64,000 bases of DNA from Heyndrickxia ginsengihumi (GCF_011008565.1 NZ_JAAIWK010000013.1:28497-92496), one strand, 5' to 3'; shown: positions 26,572 to 36,724, numbered from the stretch's first letter. Notes: generated by a model not told the origin, from the sequence alone. Translations and numbers: made by a program.

Positions 26572-28554
26572 ATGAAAAAATTTCTAAAAAAGTACATTAG
26601 TTGGAATATGAAAACAAGACTTGCGGTTACTTTAATTGCTGTTCTCATAGTTCCGAGTCTTATTATCGGCTACAGTTCTTCATATTTTTCAAAAAAAGTA
26701 ATCGAACAAAGAACAATCGATGATGCAAATCAAAACGTAGAAATCTTAAAAACGAAAATTAATGAGACAATTCAACCAAGAATTCAAGATGTTAATTATT
26801 TTGCTGAGCACATTACTGCAAAGCAATATAAACAAAAGAAAAATGAACAAATCCGTACACAATTTCAACAGTATAAAAATTTAAACGATACGGTAATCAA
26901 TGTGTACGTTGGAACAACGAAAGGTTTAATGATTATAGAACCGAAACAAGCATTGCCGAAAGGATACGATCCGAGGGAAAGATCTTGGTATAAAGAGGCG
27001 ATGGCTAAAAAAGGGGAAACGATCATTACAGAGCCTTATCAAGATGCTGTTACAGGCAATATGGTTATTACGGTCGCAAAGACAACAAATGATGGATCAG
27101 GTGTCGTTGCAGTTGACATCAATTTAAGTGCAGTCCATGATCTTGCAAAACAAATTAAAATAGGTGTCCATGGATACCCAATATTGTTGGATCAAAATAA
27201 AAATGTGATTGAAGTACCTGGTAAAAAAGCGGGATCTAAATCAAGCACAGGCATTACCGAGCGCATGTACAAACAGAAATCAGGAACTTTTTCATATGTC
27301 AAAAGTGGCGTAGATAAAAAAATGGTTTATACGACAGATCCTTTAACAGGTTGGAAAATTGCGGGTACGATGAACACTAAAGAAATTAATGATGCTGTTA
27401 AACCGATCATGTATGAAACTTATTTAGTAGTGCTTATTTTCCTTGTGTTAGGCGCAATTTTAAGCTACTTTATTATTCGCTCTATTACAAAGCCAATCCA
27501 GCGCTTAAGGGAGGCTGCGATTAAAATTAGTGATGGTGATCTAACAGAAGAAATTACGATTAAATCAAACGATGAAATCGGTGCGCTTGCTCAAAGCTTC
27601 AAAAAGATGACTGACAATTTAAGAGATTTATTGGATCAAGTCGATAAAAGCACGGAGTTGGTTGTATCTTCTGCAGATCAATTAACTGGCAGTGTCGAAA
27701 ATACAACAGAGGCAACGAAACAATTGAATTCTGCGGTTGGGCAAATTGCAAGTGGAGCAGAGACACAGACGCAAGGAATTGAAAATAGTGTTACAGCCCT
27801 TGGAGAAATTGCTAAGGCAATGGAGAAAGTAACAGATAGTACGATGGACATTTCCAACTTAACAAACACAACGGTTGAACACGCACAGAATGGTGGGAAA
27901 TCAGTTCAAGAAACTGTTGATCAGATGCAATCGATCTATAGTTCTGTTCAACACTCAAATGAAACGATACAATCTTTACACGCAAATTCTATGCAAATTA
28001 GTAAAATTACAGAGGTCATAAAGGGAATTGCTGAACAGACAAATTTACTGGCTTTAAACGCTGCAATTGAAGCTGCTAGAGCTGGTGAACATGGCAGAGG
28101 ATTTGCCGTTGTCGCTGAAGAAATTCGGAAGTTGGCTGATCAATCATCTGTGTCAACAAAAGAAATAGCCAACTTGATTTTCCAAATACAAAATGAAATG
28201 AAAGAATATGTAAAAGAAATGGAACAAGTATCAATAGATGTACAACATGGTGTGTCAAGATCCGAAGAAACAATAACGAAATTTAACTTAATTATTGATG
28301 GTATGAAGGATATTGCTCCACAAATAGAAGAAATGGCAGCCGTAACAGAAGAAATTTCTGCATCAATTCAGGAAGTTACTTCTACGACAAATGAATTATC
28401 AAACATTGCTGTAGAAAATGCTGCAGCAACTGAGGAAATGGCAAGCTCTATAGAAGATCACCAAAATACGATGGGGGATATTGGTGACTCTGCAAGAGCA
28501 CTTTCAAATATATCCGAGTATCTTCAAGATTTAGTGAAGAGATTTAAGATATAA
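26572..28554 (+). CDS. methyl-accepting chemotaxis protein
   Basis: This 660-residue transmembrane chemoreceptor has TM1 at about residues 20-40, then an extracellular dCache-type sensor (about residues 45-275, with [11 protein letters not shown] and EPYQDAVTG) and TM2 at about 283-305. A HAMP domain follows ([13 protein letters not shown]...), then the cytoplasmic signalling coiled coil. The tip contains [19 protein letters not shown] and [16 protein letters not shown]. The sensor type suggests amino- or organic-acid ligands, as in McpB/McpC of B. subtilis; the ligand is not determinable. ATG 26572 is 8 nt after AAAGGAG; an upstream in-frame ATG at 26539 has no ribosome binding site. Confidence 0.92.
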   Translation: MKKFLKKYISWNMKTRLAVTLIAVLIVPSLIIGYSSSYFSKKVIEQRTIDDANQNVEILKTKINETIQPRIQDVNYFAEHITAKQYKQKKNEQIRTQFQQYKNLNDTVINVYVGTTKGLMIIEPKQALPKGYDPRERSWYKEAMAKKGETIITEPYQDAVTGNMVITVAKTTNDGSGVVAVDINLSAVHDLAKQIKIGVHGYPILLDQNKNVIEVPGKKAGSKSSTGITERMYKQKSGTFSYVKSGVDKKMVYTTDPLTGWKIAGTMNTKEINDAVKPIMYETYLVVLIFLVLGAILSYFIIRSITKPIQRLREAAIKISDGDLTEEITIKSNDEIGALAQSFKKMTDNLRDLLDQVDKSTELVVSSADQLTGSVENTTEATKQLNSAVGQIASGAETQTQGIENSVTALGEIAKAMEKVTDSTMDISNLTNTTVEHAQNGGKSVQETVDQMQSIYSSVQHSNETIQSLHANSMQISKITEVIKGIAEQTNLLALNAAIEAARAGEHGRGFAVVAEEIRKLADQSSVSTKEIANLIFQIQNEMKEYVKEMEQVSIDVQHGVSRSEETITKFNLIIDGMKDIAPQIEEMAAVTEEISASIQEVTSTTNELSNIAVENAAATEEMASSIEDHQNTMGDIGDSARALSNISEYLQDLVKRFKI

Positions 28555-28610
28555 TGTTAGACATATATAGTCGTTGATTAATTTTTTTAAATTTTTATTG
28601 ATAAATTCTC

Positions 28611-28639
28611 TTGACATATTGTTGTATGGAGATTAATAT
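28611..28639 (+). promoter_or_regulatory. trp operon promoter
   Basis: TTGACA (28611-28616), 17-nt spacer, TAATAT (28634-28639). The first T-box begins about 20-30 nt downstream. Confidence 0.75.
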
Positions 28640-28664
28640 AATAATCAATAAATTCGAAATAAAC

Positions 28665-28946
28665 TTAAGTGATGATGAAGAGTAGTATTCTATACGGATA
28701 CAAGCAGAGAGCCGGTGGTTGGTGTAAACCGGTGTTGAAGTGTAGATGAATGGACTTCTGAACTTCCAAACTGAACCTAATGAAATAATTAGTAGTAGGC
28801 TTTGGCGAATGTCTCATCGTTATAAGAGACGGGTATTAAGAAAAATATTCTTGATACTGTCAAAGCTGAGCTATTTCAAGCTAATAAAGGTGGCACCGCG
28901 GGTTCCTCGTCCTTTACATAAGGGATGAGGGACCCTTTTATTTTTC
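28665..28946 (+). ncRNA. first of two tandem T-boxes, Trp-type specifier
   Basis: Stem I landmarks GATGAAGAGTAG and AGAGAGCCGGTGG, specifier TGG at 28751-28753 in GAATGGACTTCTGAAC, T-box AAAGGTGGCACCGCG at 28886-28900, and terminator arms GGGTTCCTCGTCC / GGGATGAGGGACCC followed by TTTTATTTTT. It responds to uncharged tRNA-Trp. Confidence 0.95.
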
Positions 28947-28974
28947 CACCAAGAAAAATTTAATATTGAAATTG

Positions 28975-29252
28975 ATGATTAAGAAGAGTATGCAAAATAG
29001 AAGGGTTACAGAGAGCCGGGAATGGTGAGAATCCGGTACGTGGAGTTTTGCAGAATGGGCTTATGAGAGGTTTCTTGAAGCAATTTTAGTAGGGAAGCAC
29101 GGGATCCACCGTTACATGGATAGAGTATAAGATGCAAAATCCGTACTCGAATGAGTGGAAGAATTATGTATTCTTCAATAGAGGTGGCACCGCGAGATAT
29201 CGTCCTCTATCCATATGAATGGTTATGTCATATGGATAGAGGACTTTTTTAT
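28975..29252 (+). ncRNA. second tandem T-box, Trp-type specifier
   Basis: GATTAAGAAGAGTATG, AGAGAGCCGGGAATGG, specifier TGG at 29056-29058 in GAATGGGCTTATGAG, T-box GAGGTGGCACCGCG at 29181-29194, and a strong terminator whose 16-bp stem GTCCTCTATCCATATG / CATATGGATAGAGGAC is followed by TTTTTT. Two full T-box units in series before trpE give tight tRNA-Trp control, as described for the B. cereus/anthracis trp operon. Confidence 0.95.
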
Positions 29253-29275
29253 GAAATTAATTGAGGAGGCAAACG

Positions 29276-30679
29276 ATGAAGACGAAGGGCGTTCCATACA
29301 AATATAAAGTACTGAGAGTCAATGGAGATATGTTAACCCCCATTATGATCTATACACGATTACAAGGGGAAAAGCGATTTTTATTGGAAAGTTCTTTAAA
29401 GCATGATGAAAATGGTAGATATTCATTTATCGGTGCAAATCCGATTATGGAATTTATTGGATTAGGCAATAAAGTGACTATTGAAGATCATCTATTAGAA
29501 ACAAGCGTTGATCATTTAGGTGATCCACTTGAAATTGTGAAGAAAGCTCTTCCTAACATTGAGCTCCCAATTCCTTTTCCGTTTTATGGCGGGGCGGTAG
29601 GGTATATCGGTTATGACGTTATACGCCAATATGAATCAATCGGAAAAATCTATGAAGATGAAATGAATATACCTGATTTTCATTTAATGGTTTATCAACA
29701 TCTCGTTGTATTTGATCATAAGACGCAATATGTATATATCGTTGCGATTGAGAAAGACGAACAGCAGGCAGAAAGAAAGACGGAAATTTTACGTGAGCAA
29801 ATCCTTGCGAAAATAGATGAAGAACCATTTATTGATGAGGGGGCCATTTCGTTTCAACCGACGATAGATAAAGAGACCTTTATGAAGATGGTGGATACGG
29901 CAAAGAACCATATTGAAAATGGGGATATTTTCCAAGTTGTATTGTCACAGCGAATGAAAGGCCATTTGGAACAGGATCCATTTTATTTTTATCGGAAACT
30001 GCGAAAAGCAAATCCATCACCATATATGTTCTATTTAGACTTTCAAGACTATATCGTTTTAGGAGCATCTCCAGAAAGCTTGATAAAAACGAAAGGTCAA
30101 ACGATTTTAACGAATCCAATTGCGGGAACGAGACCGCGCGGAAAATCGGATGCGGAAGATAGTCAATTAGAACAAGAGCTGTTGCAAGATGAAAAAGAAC
30201 TAGCTGAACATAAAATGCTTGTAGATTTAAGCCGGAATGATTTAGGACGTGTATGTAATCCAGGGACCATTGAAGTAAAAAAATATATGAAAATCGAAAA
30301 ATATCAGCATGTAATGCACATCGTTTCAGAGGTTCAAGGTGAATTGGAAAAAGGAAAAACTGGTATTGATGCCCTCGTCTCTTGTTTGCCTGCCGGGACT
30401 GTATCGGGAGCACCAAAAATAAGAGCTATGCAAATTATTAATGAGCTGGAAAGAAAAAAACGTGGGATGTATGCGGGTGCCATTGGGTATATCAGTTTCA
30501 GCGGGGATATAGACTTTGCCCTTGCCATTCGTTCTTTGCTTATTAAAAATAACACTGCTTATTTACAATCTGGAGCTGGAATTGTATATGATTCTAACCC
30601 AGCGACTGAATATGAAGAAACGCTTAATAAGGCAAAATCGATTTTGGAGGCGCAAGTACATGATTTTATTACTCGATAA
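29276..30679 (+). CDS. trpE: anthranilate synthase component I
   Basis: TrpE converts chorismate with ammonia from TrpG to anthranilate. The 467-residue protein has the N-terminal tryptophan-binding region with the LLESS element (about residue 40) and the C-terminal chorismate-binding domain with QRMKG, GTRPRG, DLSRNDLGRV and AGTVSGAPK signatures. ATG 29276 follows GAGGAGGCAAACG; the in-frame TTG at 29261 lies within that site. The last 20 nt overlap trpG. Confidence 0.96.
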   Translation: MKTKGVPYKYKVLRVNGDMLTPIMIYTRLQGEKRFLLESSLKHDENGRYSFIGANPIMEFIGLGNKVTIEDHLLETSVDHLGDPLEIVKKALPNIELPIPFPFYGGAVGYIGYDVIRQYESIGKIYEDEMNIPDFHLMVYQHLVVFDHKTQYVYIVAIEKDEQQAERKTEILREQILAKIDEEPFIDEGAISFQPTIDKETFMKMVDTAKNHIENGDIFQVVLSQRMKGHLEQDPFYFYRKLRKANPSPYMFYLDFQDYIVLGASPESLIKTKGQTILTNPIAGTRPRGKSDAEDSQLEQELLQDEKELAEHKMLVDLSRNDLGRVCNPGTIEVKKYMKIEKYQHVMHIVSEVQGELEKGKTGIDALVSCLPAGTVSGAPKIRAMQIINELERKKRGMYAGAIGYISFSGDIDFALAIRSLLIKNNTAYLQSGAGIVYDSNPATEYEETLNKAKSILEAQVHDFITR

Positions 30680-31259
30680 TTATGATTCTTTTACCTATAA
30701 TTTATACCAATACTTATGTGAGATGGATGAAGAGGTTAAAGTGTTCCGAAATGATCACATAACGGTAGAGGAGATTGAGGCGTTAGCACCGGAAGCGATT
30801 ATTGTATCTCCTGGTCCTGGAATACCAGAGGATGCGGGAATTTCAGTTGACGTTATTACGCGGCTATATAAAAAGATTCCAATTCTCGGTGTTTGCTTAG
30901 GCCATCAAGCGATCGGAAAAGCATTTGGTGCTACGATCGAAAAAGCAAAAACGATTATGCACGGAAAAACGTCATTCATTGAGCATAACGGAAAAGATCT
31001 TTTTAAAAACATACAAGTACCATTTAAAGTGATGCGTTATCACTCATTAGTAATAGAAGAGAAGAGTATGCCAGCTGAGCTTGAAATTACCGCAAGATCA
31101 ACAGATGATCACGAAATTATGGCGGTAAAGCATAGAGAATATAAAGTGTTTGGAGTGCAATTTCACCCTGAATCCATTGGGACAGAGGAAGGAAAAGCAA
31201 TCCTTCGCAACTTTTTAGAAGAGGTGAGAAGAGTTGAACAATATGAAACCATATCTTGA
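30660..31259 (+). CDS. trpG: anthranilate synthase component II (glutamine amidotransferase)
   Basis: TrpG supplies ammonia from glutamine. Its 199 residues form a class I amidotransferase: start MILLLDNYDSFTYNL, nucleophile Cys in GVCLGHQAIG, and catalytic His-Glu in GVQFHPESIGT. ATG 30660 is preceded by TTTTGGAGGCG inside trpE. B. subtilis keeps its only trpG/pabA copy in the folate operon, whereas here a copy lies in the trp operon. Whether it also serves p-aminobenzoate synthesis is unknown. Confidence 0.95.
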   Translation: MILLLDNYDSFTYNLYQYLCEMDEEVKVFRNDHITVEEIEALAPEAIIVSPGPGIPEDAGISVDVITRLYKKIPILGVCLGHQAIGKAFGATIEKAKTIMHGKTSFIEHNGKDLFKNIQVPFKVMRYHSLVIEEKSMPAELEITARSTDDHEIMAVKHREYKVFGVQFHPESIGTEEGKAILRNFLEEVRRVEQYETIS

Positions 31260-32268
31260 AAAAATTTTAAGCGAAAATGGTCTGAATATTGAAGAAATGA
31301 AGTCGGCATCGAGAGTATTATTTTCAGATGATGTATCAGAAGGAGAAATGGGGGCGTTTCTCGCTACCTTAAATTTTAAAGGGGAAACAGCAGAGGAAAT
31401 CACAGGATTGGTTGAAGTCATAAAGGAAAAAGCTGTGCCGATTCCATGTTCAGTTCCGCATGTAATGGATAATTGTGGTACAGGTGGAGATCAAAGCCAC
31501 AGTTTTAATATTAGTTCAACTGCTGCCTTTGTTTTGGCAGGAGCAGGAATTAAAGTAGCAAAGCATGGTAATCGTAGTGTTTCTAGCAAAACTGGAAGTG
31601 CGGATGTATTAGAAATCCTTGGGGTATCACTATCGTTCCCTGCTGAAAAAATTGAAGAGTTGCTTGATCAAATCGGTATTGCGTTTCTGTTTGCCCCGAA
31701 TGTTCATCCTGCTTTGAAAAAAATGATGAAAATTAGAAAAGACTTGCGTATTCCGACAATCTTTAATTTAATTGGTCCGCTGACAAATCCGATCGAATTA
31801 GAGACGCAATTATTAGGCATTTATCGCCGAGATATGCTAGAGACGATGGCTGAAGTATTGCATCGTTTAGGAAGAAAGCGGGCATTAGTTATCAATGGTG
31901 CAGGCTATTTAGATGAAGCATCATTATCAGGGGAAAATCATTTTGCACTCCTTGATCAAGGGGACATTCATACATTTACATTAAGCCCAGAGGATGTTGG
32001 ACTTCCAACATATACAAATGAGGAGATACGTGGCGGAGATGCCAAGAAAAATAGCGAAATATTATTGTCAGTATTAAATGGTGAACAAAGTCCTTATCGC
32101 GATACAGTACTGTTGAATGCTGGATTAGGTATTTATGCAAATGGTGCGGCGAATAATATTGAAGAAGGAATTCAATTAGCTAAAGAAAGTATTGATTCAA
32201 AAGCAGCGTTGAACAAACTTAATACACTTATAGAAGTAAGCCGAAAATTAACACAAGAGGTGATTTAA
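31243..32268 (+). CDS. trpD: anthranilate phosphoribosyltransferase
   Basis: TrpD attaches phosphoribose to anthranilate. The protein has 341 residues with the PRPP-binding CGTGGDQSHSFNIS (about residue 78) and KHGNRSVSSKTGSADVLE, followed by the FNLIGPLTNP segment. ATG 31243 aligns with the N-terminus of homologues. An in-frame TTG nine bases earlier (31234) has somewhat better SD spacing, so the start is uncertain by three residues. It overlaps the end of trpG. Confidence 0.95.
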   Translation: MKPYLEKILSENGLNIEEMKSASRVLFSDDVSEGEMGAFLATLNFKGETAEEITGLVEVIKEKAVPIPCSVPHVMDNCGTGGDQSHSFNISSTAAFVLAGAGIKVAKHGNRSVSSKTGSADVLEILGVSLSFPAEKIEELLDQIGIAFLFAPNVHPALKKMMKIRKDLRIPTIFNLIGPLTNPIELETQLLGIYRRDMLETMAEVLHRLGRKRALVINGAGYLDEASLSGENHFALLDQGDIHTFTLSPEDVGLPTYTNEEIRGGDAKKNSEILLSVLNGEQSPYRDTVLLNAGLGIYANGAANNIEEGIQLAKESIDSKAALNKLNTLIEVSRKLTQEVI

Positions 32269-32269
32269 C

Positions 32270-33712
32270 TTGACCTTTCTAGAAAAAATTTTAGCGGAAA
32301 AAGAAAAAGAGGTTGCTAGATTAAAAGCATCACAGCTTAGACTAGCAGCTATTGATCGAAAAGCACCGTCATTATATGAAACATTTATGCAATCAGAGAG
32401 AATGAGTATCATCTCGGAAATCAAACGGGCCTCTCCTTCAAAAGGAGATATTCGAACGGAGATTGACCCTGTTCATCAAGCGATACAGTATGAGGAGGCA
32501 GGGGCTAATGCGATTTCTGTGTTAACCGATCAGCCTTTCTTCAAGGGGACTATTGATGATTTAAAAGCAGTCAGCCAAGCGGTAAAACTTCCGGTTCTTT
32601 GCAAAGATTTTATTATTGATGAAATTCAAATTGATATTGCAAAGGCAACTGGGGCAAGTGTAATTTTGTTGATCGCAGCAGCACTTAATTCTAAACGATT
32701 GAAACAATTGTATGATTATGCTCAATCTAAAAATTTAGAAGTCCTATTAGAAGTGCATAATGAAGAAGAGCTGCAGGTGGCACTTGCTGTTGGAGCAAAT
32801 ATTATTGGGATTAATAACCGTAATTTAAAAACATTTGAAGTTGATCTCGCCGTTGTCGAACATTTAGCAAAGCAAATTTCTGACCCTAACATTCTCATAA
32901 TTAGTGAGAGCGGTATACGTACTCGAGAGGATGTGGTGCGTGTGCAAAAGGCTGGGGCAAAAGGAATTTTAGTAGGAGAAACGTTGATGAGATCTACTAC
33001 AGTGAAGGAAGCAATTAAAAGCTTAGTAGGAGAAACACTTCATAAAGTAAAGATTTGTGGAATCCAGACATTAGAAGCAGCCCAGGCGGCAGTTCAAGCA
33101 GGTGCAGATTTAATCGGCTTCGTATTTGCAGATAGTAAAAGGTATATTGAACCTGAAAAGGCTGCGATGATTTCAGCATCTATTCCAGCAAACGTACAAA
33201 AAGTAGGCGTATTTGTGAATGAAGAGGTTAATAGAATGCAAGCCATTGCTGAACAAGTTGGTCTTGATTATATTCAATTGCATGGCGATGAATTACAAGA
33301 TGTAATTGATCAATTAAACTATCCTGTCATTAAATCATTTCCGATTCAGACGCAAGCGGATTTAGAAAAAATAAACCAGTATAACGCAGACATTTATTTA
33401 TTAGATAGTGCGGGTGGGCCGTACCGCGGTGGAAATGGAATTTCTATTAACTGGGAGCTGCTAACTGCATTATCTACGAAAGAAAATGTGATGCTTGCAG
33501 GTGGACTGACTGCTCAAAATGTAGCTGATGCGATTGCGATGGTCAAACCAATGGCGGTCGATGTTTCAAGCGGAGTTGAAACAAATGGTGAAAAAGATAC
33601 GGAAAAAATGATGCAATTTATTAGTCAAGCAAAACAAGCATTTCAAAAATTAGAGGAGAGTGAATGTAATGACAACTTATACACAACCGAACCTAACGGG
33701 TCACTTCGGTAA
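32270..33712 (+). CDS. trpCF: bifunctional TrpC-TrpF fusion (IGPS / PRA isomerase)
   Basis: A single 480-residue frame joins two enzymes. Residues 1 to about 254 are indole-3-glycerol phosphate synthase, with [13 protein letters not shown] (Lys52, Lys58), CKDFIID (Lys112), NNRNL and ISESGI. Residues from about 258 are phosphoribosylanthranilate isomerase, with [13 protein letters not shown] (catalytic Cys), QLHGDE and the LDSAGG Asp. There is practically no linker and no internal in-frame start, although an AGGAG-like remnant remains at the junction (about 33027-33031). The order C then F matches E. coli TrpCF, while B. subtilis has separate genes. The C-terminal tail (from about residue 462) overlaps the start of trpB by 44 nt. 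Confidence 0.93.
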   Translation: MTFLEKILAEKEKEVARLKASQLRLAAIDRKAPSLYETFMQSERMSIISEIKRASPSKGDIRTEIDPVHQAIQYEEAGANAISVLTDQPFFKGTIDDLKAVSQAVKLPVLCKDFIIDEIQIDIAKATGASVILLIAAALNSKRLKQLYDYAQSKNLEVLLEVHNEEELQVALAVGANIIGINNRNLKTFEVDLAVVEHLAKQISDPNILIISESGIRTREDVVRVQKAGAKGILVGETLMRSTTVKEAIKSLVGETLHKVKICGIQTLEAAQAAVQAGADLIGFVFADSKRYIEPEKAAMISASIPANVQKVGVFVNEEVNRMQAIAEQVGLDYIQLHGDELQDVIDQLNYPVIKSFPIQTQADLEKINQYNADIYLLDSAGGPYRGGNGISINWELLTALSTKENVMLAGGLTAQNVADAIAMVKPMAVDVSSGVETNGEKDTEKMMQFISQAKQAFQKLEESECNDNLYTTEPNGSLR

Positions 33713-34871
33713 GTTTGGCGGCAAGTTCGTCCCTGAAACTTTAATGCCGGCGATGAACGAATTAGAGAAAGCTTATCAAGAAGCAATGAAGGATCCAGCA
33801 TTTCAAGAAGAACTGGAGTATTATTTGCAACAATATATAGGGAGAGAAACACCGCTATATTACGCCGCAAATTTAACGAAACTTGGCGGCGGTCCAAAAA
33901 TTTATTTGAAAAGAGAAGATTTAAACCATACCGGTGCCCATAAAATTAATAACACAATTGGCCAAGCACTTTTAACGTTAAGAATGGGCAAGAAGAAAGT
34001 AGTCGCAGAAACGGGCGCTGGTCAGCATGGTGTTGCTACTGCCACTGTGTGCGCCTTGCTTGGATTAGATTGTATTGTATTTATGGGTGCTGAAGATATT
34101 CGCAGGCAGAAACTGAACGTTTTTCGAATGCAATTACTAGGGGCCGAAGTTCGGAGTGTTGAACAGGGGAGCGGCACATTAAAAGATGCAGTAAACGAAG
34201 CACTCCGTTATTGGGTTAGTAATGTAGAGGATACGCATTATATTATGGGCTCAGTTGTAGGACCGCATCCATTCCCGCAAATTGTTCGTGATTTTCAAAG
34301 TGTAATTGGGAAGGAAACGAAACAGCAAATGCTAGAGCAAACAGGCAAACTGCCAGATGCTGTTGTTGCTTGTATCGGTGGCGGTAGTAACTCAATGGGG
34401 ATGTTTTATCCGTTTATTGAAGATGATGTTCAACTTTATGGTGTGGAAGCAGGGGGAGCAGGAATTGAAACAGGAAAACATGCTGCCTCATTAAGCCATG
34501 GAACATTAGGTGTTCTGCACGGGATGATGACTTATTTATTACAAGATAATGATGGCCAAATTCAAGAAGCATATTCAGTGTCTGCTGGTCTTGATTATCC
34601 AGGGGTTGGACCTGAACATAGTTATTTAAAAGAAACAGGTCGTGTTAAATATACATCTATTAATGATGATGAAGCGTTAGAAGCGTTCCAACTCCTTTCA
34701 AAAGTAGAAGGCATTATACCTGCTCTAGAAAGTTCGCACGCCGTAAGTTATGCATTAAAATTGGCAAAAGAAATGTCTGAAGATCAAACGATCGTAGTCT
34801 GTCTGTCAGGCAGAGGAGACAAAGACGTTGAATCTGTGAGCCATTTACTAGGGGGAAAAACTAATGGGTAA
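33669..34871 (+). CDS. trpB: tryptophan synthase beta subunit
   Basis: TrpB condenses indole with serine. The 400-residue protein has the PLP Lys in [13 protein letters not shown] (about residue 90), [12 protein letters not shown], the catalytic Glu region, and phosphate-binding [10 protein letters not shown]. The ATG 33669 is 10 nt after GAGGAG, inside the end of trpCF. A GTG at 33660 is in frame but less well placed. It overlaps trpA by 8 nt. Confidence 0.97.
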   Translation: MTTYTQPNLTGHFGKFGGKFVPETLMPAMNELEKAYQEAMKDPAFQEELEYYLQQYIGRETPLYYAANLTKLGGGPKIYLKREDLNHTGAHKINNTIGQALLTLRMGKKKVVAETGAGQHGVATATVCALLGLDCIVFMGAEDIRRQKLNVFRMQLLGAEVRSVEQGSGTLKDAVNEALRYWVSNVEDTHYIMGSVVGPHPFPQIVRDFQSVIGKETKQQMLEQTGKLPDAVVACIGGGSNSMGMFYPFIEDDVQLYGVEAGGAGIETGKHAASLSHGTLGVLHGMMTYLLQDNDGQIQEAYSVSAGLDYPGVGPEHSYLKETGRVKYTSINDDEALEAFQLLSKVEGIIPALESSHAVSYALKLAKEMSEDQTIVVCLSGRGDKDVESVSHLLGGKTNG

Positions 34872-35649
34872 AACGAAAATAAATGAAAGTTTCAAGAGAG
34901 TAAAGGATCGGAATGAAAAAGCATTTGTTCCTTATATCATGGCAGGAGACGGAGGATTGGAAGTTACTCAAGAGAGAATTGAATTTTTGGAAAGATGCGG
35001 AGTGACGGCAATTGAATTAGGGATTCCATTTTCAGATCCTGTTGCTGATGGTCCAACGATTCAAGCTGCAGGAATTCGTGCTCTTCAGCAAGGAACAACT
35101 TTGGCGGCAGTATTAAATCATTTACAAGCTCATCCTAGAGAAGTTCCACTTATTTTAATGACTTATTTTAATTCTATTTTTTCATATGGAATCGAAAAAT
35201 TTGTCCAAGATTGTGATGAAGCTGGAGTTGATGGTCTTATTATACCTGACTTACCGATTGAAGAAGAACATCTTATTACAGGAGAATTAGGAAAAAAGGA
35301 TATAGCACTTATTCGACTTGCTGCTATTACTAGCCCTGAAGATCGTATTAAAGAAATTGCTTTGCGAACAGAGGGCTTCTTATATGCAGTTACTGTTACA
35401 GGTACAACGGGAAGCCGTACGAGTTTTCATGACAATGTTGAAACATATTTAAGTCATCTTTCACAGTCATGTTCAGTACCTGTATTGGCCGGATTTGGAG
35501 TTTCAACACCTGATCATGTCCGTCATTTAACAAATTATTGTGATGGTGTCGTTGTTGGAAGCAAAATGATTGAGCTTTTCCAACAGCGACAGTTTGCTGA
35601 AATCGAACAGCTAGTTCAATCAGCAAAAGATATCCACACATTAAATTAA
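34864..35649 (+). CDS. trpA: tryptophan synthase alpha subunit
   Basis: TrpA cleaves indole-3-glycerol phosphate and channels indole to TrpB. The 261-residue TIM barrel has the catalytic Glu in [19 protein letters not shown] (split around residues 47-64, including the catalytic Asp) and the [10 protein letters not shown] phosphate loop near residue 211. ATG follows AGGGGGAAAACTA within trpB. It is the last gene of the operon. Confidence 0.97.
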   Translation: MGKTKINESFKRVKDRNEKAFVPYIMAGDGGLEVTQERIEFLERCGVTAIELGIPFSDPVADGPTIQAAGIRALQQGTTLAAVLNHLQAHPREVPLILMTYFNSIFSYGIEKFVQDCDEAGVDGLIIPDLPIEEEHLITGELGKKDIALIRLAAITSPEDRIKEIALRTEGFLYAVTVTGTTGSRTSFHDNVETYLSHLSQSCSVPVLAGFGVSTPDHVRHLTNYCDGVVVGSKMIELFQQRQFAEIEQLVQSAKDIHTLN

Positions 35650-35774
35650 ATGGTTTTAACACTTTTCCACATGGTTATTCACAGAATTAACAGTCAAATC
35701 TGTCATATGGGTATTTTTTGAGTTTTCTGTGGATAAAAAGCTAGGCACACATTATGTGCCTGGCTCAGATTGTC

Positions 35775-35822
35775 GACAAAAAGCATCGAGAGCACTTACT
35801 CTCGATGCCTTTTGTCATTTTT
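35775..35822 (+). terminator. terminator downstream of trpA
   Basis: GACAAAAAGCATCGAGAG and CTCTCGATGCCTTTTGTC pair around CACTTA and are followed by ATTTTT. A smaller hairpin AGCTAGGCACA/TGTGCCTGGCT precedes it at about 35740-35766. Confidence 0.85.
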
Positions 35823-35837
35823 GAATGGAATTGCGGT

Positions 35838-35962
35838 AAAAACCGTTGATTTCCGCTCCAGGGGCTTGCTTTCCGGGGGGCGTTCGCCAAGCCTCCTCGT
35901 CGCTGACGCTCCTGCGGGGTCTCGTCTGTAAAGCTAATTCCCCAGGAGTCAAGCCCCTTCCG
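35838..35962 (-). repeat. full-length GC-rich palindromic Bacillaceae repeat
   Basis: About 125 bp. The ends are GTTGATTTCCGCTCCAGG and CCTTCCGCTCCAATCAAC; the outer AATCAAC/GTTGATT and AGGGGCTTG/CAAGCCCC arms pair while TCCGCTCC is a direct repeat in both. The core includes CGCTCCTGCGGGGTCTCG. It differs sharply in base composition from the surrounding AT-rich DNA. Related copies are at 49335, 56955, 63645 and 63840. No coding content was recognised here or in 35963-36240. Confidence 0.8.
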
Positions 35963-36245
35963 CTCCAATCAACTAGTCTGAGTCCTACTCAAGTAAGTTT
36001 CCATGTTTGTTTCTATTTCTTTAATAGTTTTTTGCATAGGACGATACATATTCATATCAACGATGGATACTTGGACGACCGAGTGGTGAGTAGAGATTTC
36101 CAACTAATGGATAAATAAAGGAGAAATCGATGGTAGTTTCAAGTTATGTACCAAACTGATCTTGCGGCTAACTGGTCTTCTCTTAATCATATTGTTTCTC
36201 GTCATCATTTTCCTTCACCTTATTATATTTCTTATAATATCAAAA

Positions 36246-36290
36246 AAGACTGTAGGCAAGCTCATTTTCACTGAGTTTCTCTACAGTCTC
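36246..36290 (-). terminator. terminator downstream of yfhD
   Basis: On the minus strand GACTGTAG and CTACAGTC with inner ACTCA/TGAG arms are followed by TTTTTTG. A second hairpin, CCAGGCAC/GTGCCTGG (36293-36313), lies between it and the yfhD stop. Confidence 0.75.
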
Positions 36291-36321
36291 AACCAGGCAC
36301 ATTACGTGCCTGGATTTAACA

Positions 36322-36516
36322 TTATTTAGATTGTTTCATTCGTGAGTTTGCACGCTTTGCTGCAGCGTTAGAACGAGCTTGTGCTTCTAAGTCATCTTGA
36401 TCGGCTAATTCTTGTGAATATTCTACATCTAACCCATCAGATTTTAAATTTTTTGGAACTTGAGGAAGTTTGCTTTTGTTTTTATCTCTTGTTTTTTGAC
36501 TATGTGCACGACCCAT
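36322..36516 (-). CDS. yfhD: YfhD family small protein
   Basis: This 64-residue, very hydrophilic protein starts MGRAHSQKTRDKNKSKLPQVP and has an acidic middle (VEYSQELADQDDLEAQ) and a basic Arg/Lys tail. It matches the small YfhD family of Bacillaceae, of unknown function. ATG 36516 has AAGGGG upstream; an in-frame ATG three codons earlier lacks a site. It sits with yfhE on the strand opposite to recX, the same neighbourhood as in B. subtilis. Confidence 0.8.
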   Translation of the reverse strand: MGRAHSQKTRDKNKSKLPQVPKNLKSDGLDVEYSQELADQDDLEAQARSNAAAKRANSRMKQSK

Positions 36517-36601
36517 TACAAACACCCCTTAAGAATGAATGAAATTGCGATATTTAATCGCAATATTAGGATGTGCCTAACAACATTTTTTAAACAGGAA
36601 A

Positions 36602-36724
36602 TTATTTGTTGCGGTCGCTCGTGTAACCTCCAGCTCGATCAGCTTTTTTAAATTCGCGTTGATATGTAACTGCTTGCATACTACTTAGATTGCTCTTTGA
36701 TTTAACTCGCTTATCTTTTGACAT
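36602..36724 (-). CDS. yfhE: YfhE family small protein
   Basis: A 40-residue frame starts MSKDKRVKSKSNLSSMQAV and ends DRAGGYTSDRNK. AAAAAGGAGGAATTC lies at ideal spacing before the ATG. The sequence, basic with Ser and Arg, agrees with the tiny YfhE family next to yfhD. Function unknown. A hairpin ATTGCGAT/ATCGCAAT (36543-36564) separates it from yfhD. Confidence 0.8.
   Translation of the reverse strand: MSKDKRVKSKSNLSSMQAVTYQREFKKADRAGGYTSDRNK

Noticed and set aside
28746..28928. 60-aa frame in the trp leader
   Set aside because: Lies entirely within the first Trp T-box and has no independent ribosome binding site.
30516..30659. Upstream extension of trpG
   Set aside because: It lies within trpE. 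The family N-terminus MILLLDNYDSF starts at 30660 with GGAGG upstream.
35846..36118. 90-aa frame over the GC-rich repeat
   Set aside because: Codon content follows the palindromic repeat; no start site and no family.
36114..36218. 34-codon minus-strand frame beginning MMTRNNMIKRR
   Set aside because: GGTGAAGG lies upstream, but there is no recognised family and it is likely chance in AT-rich DNA.
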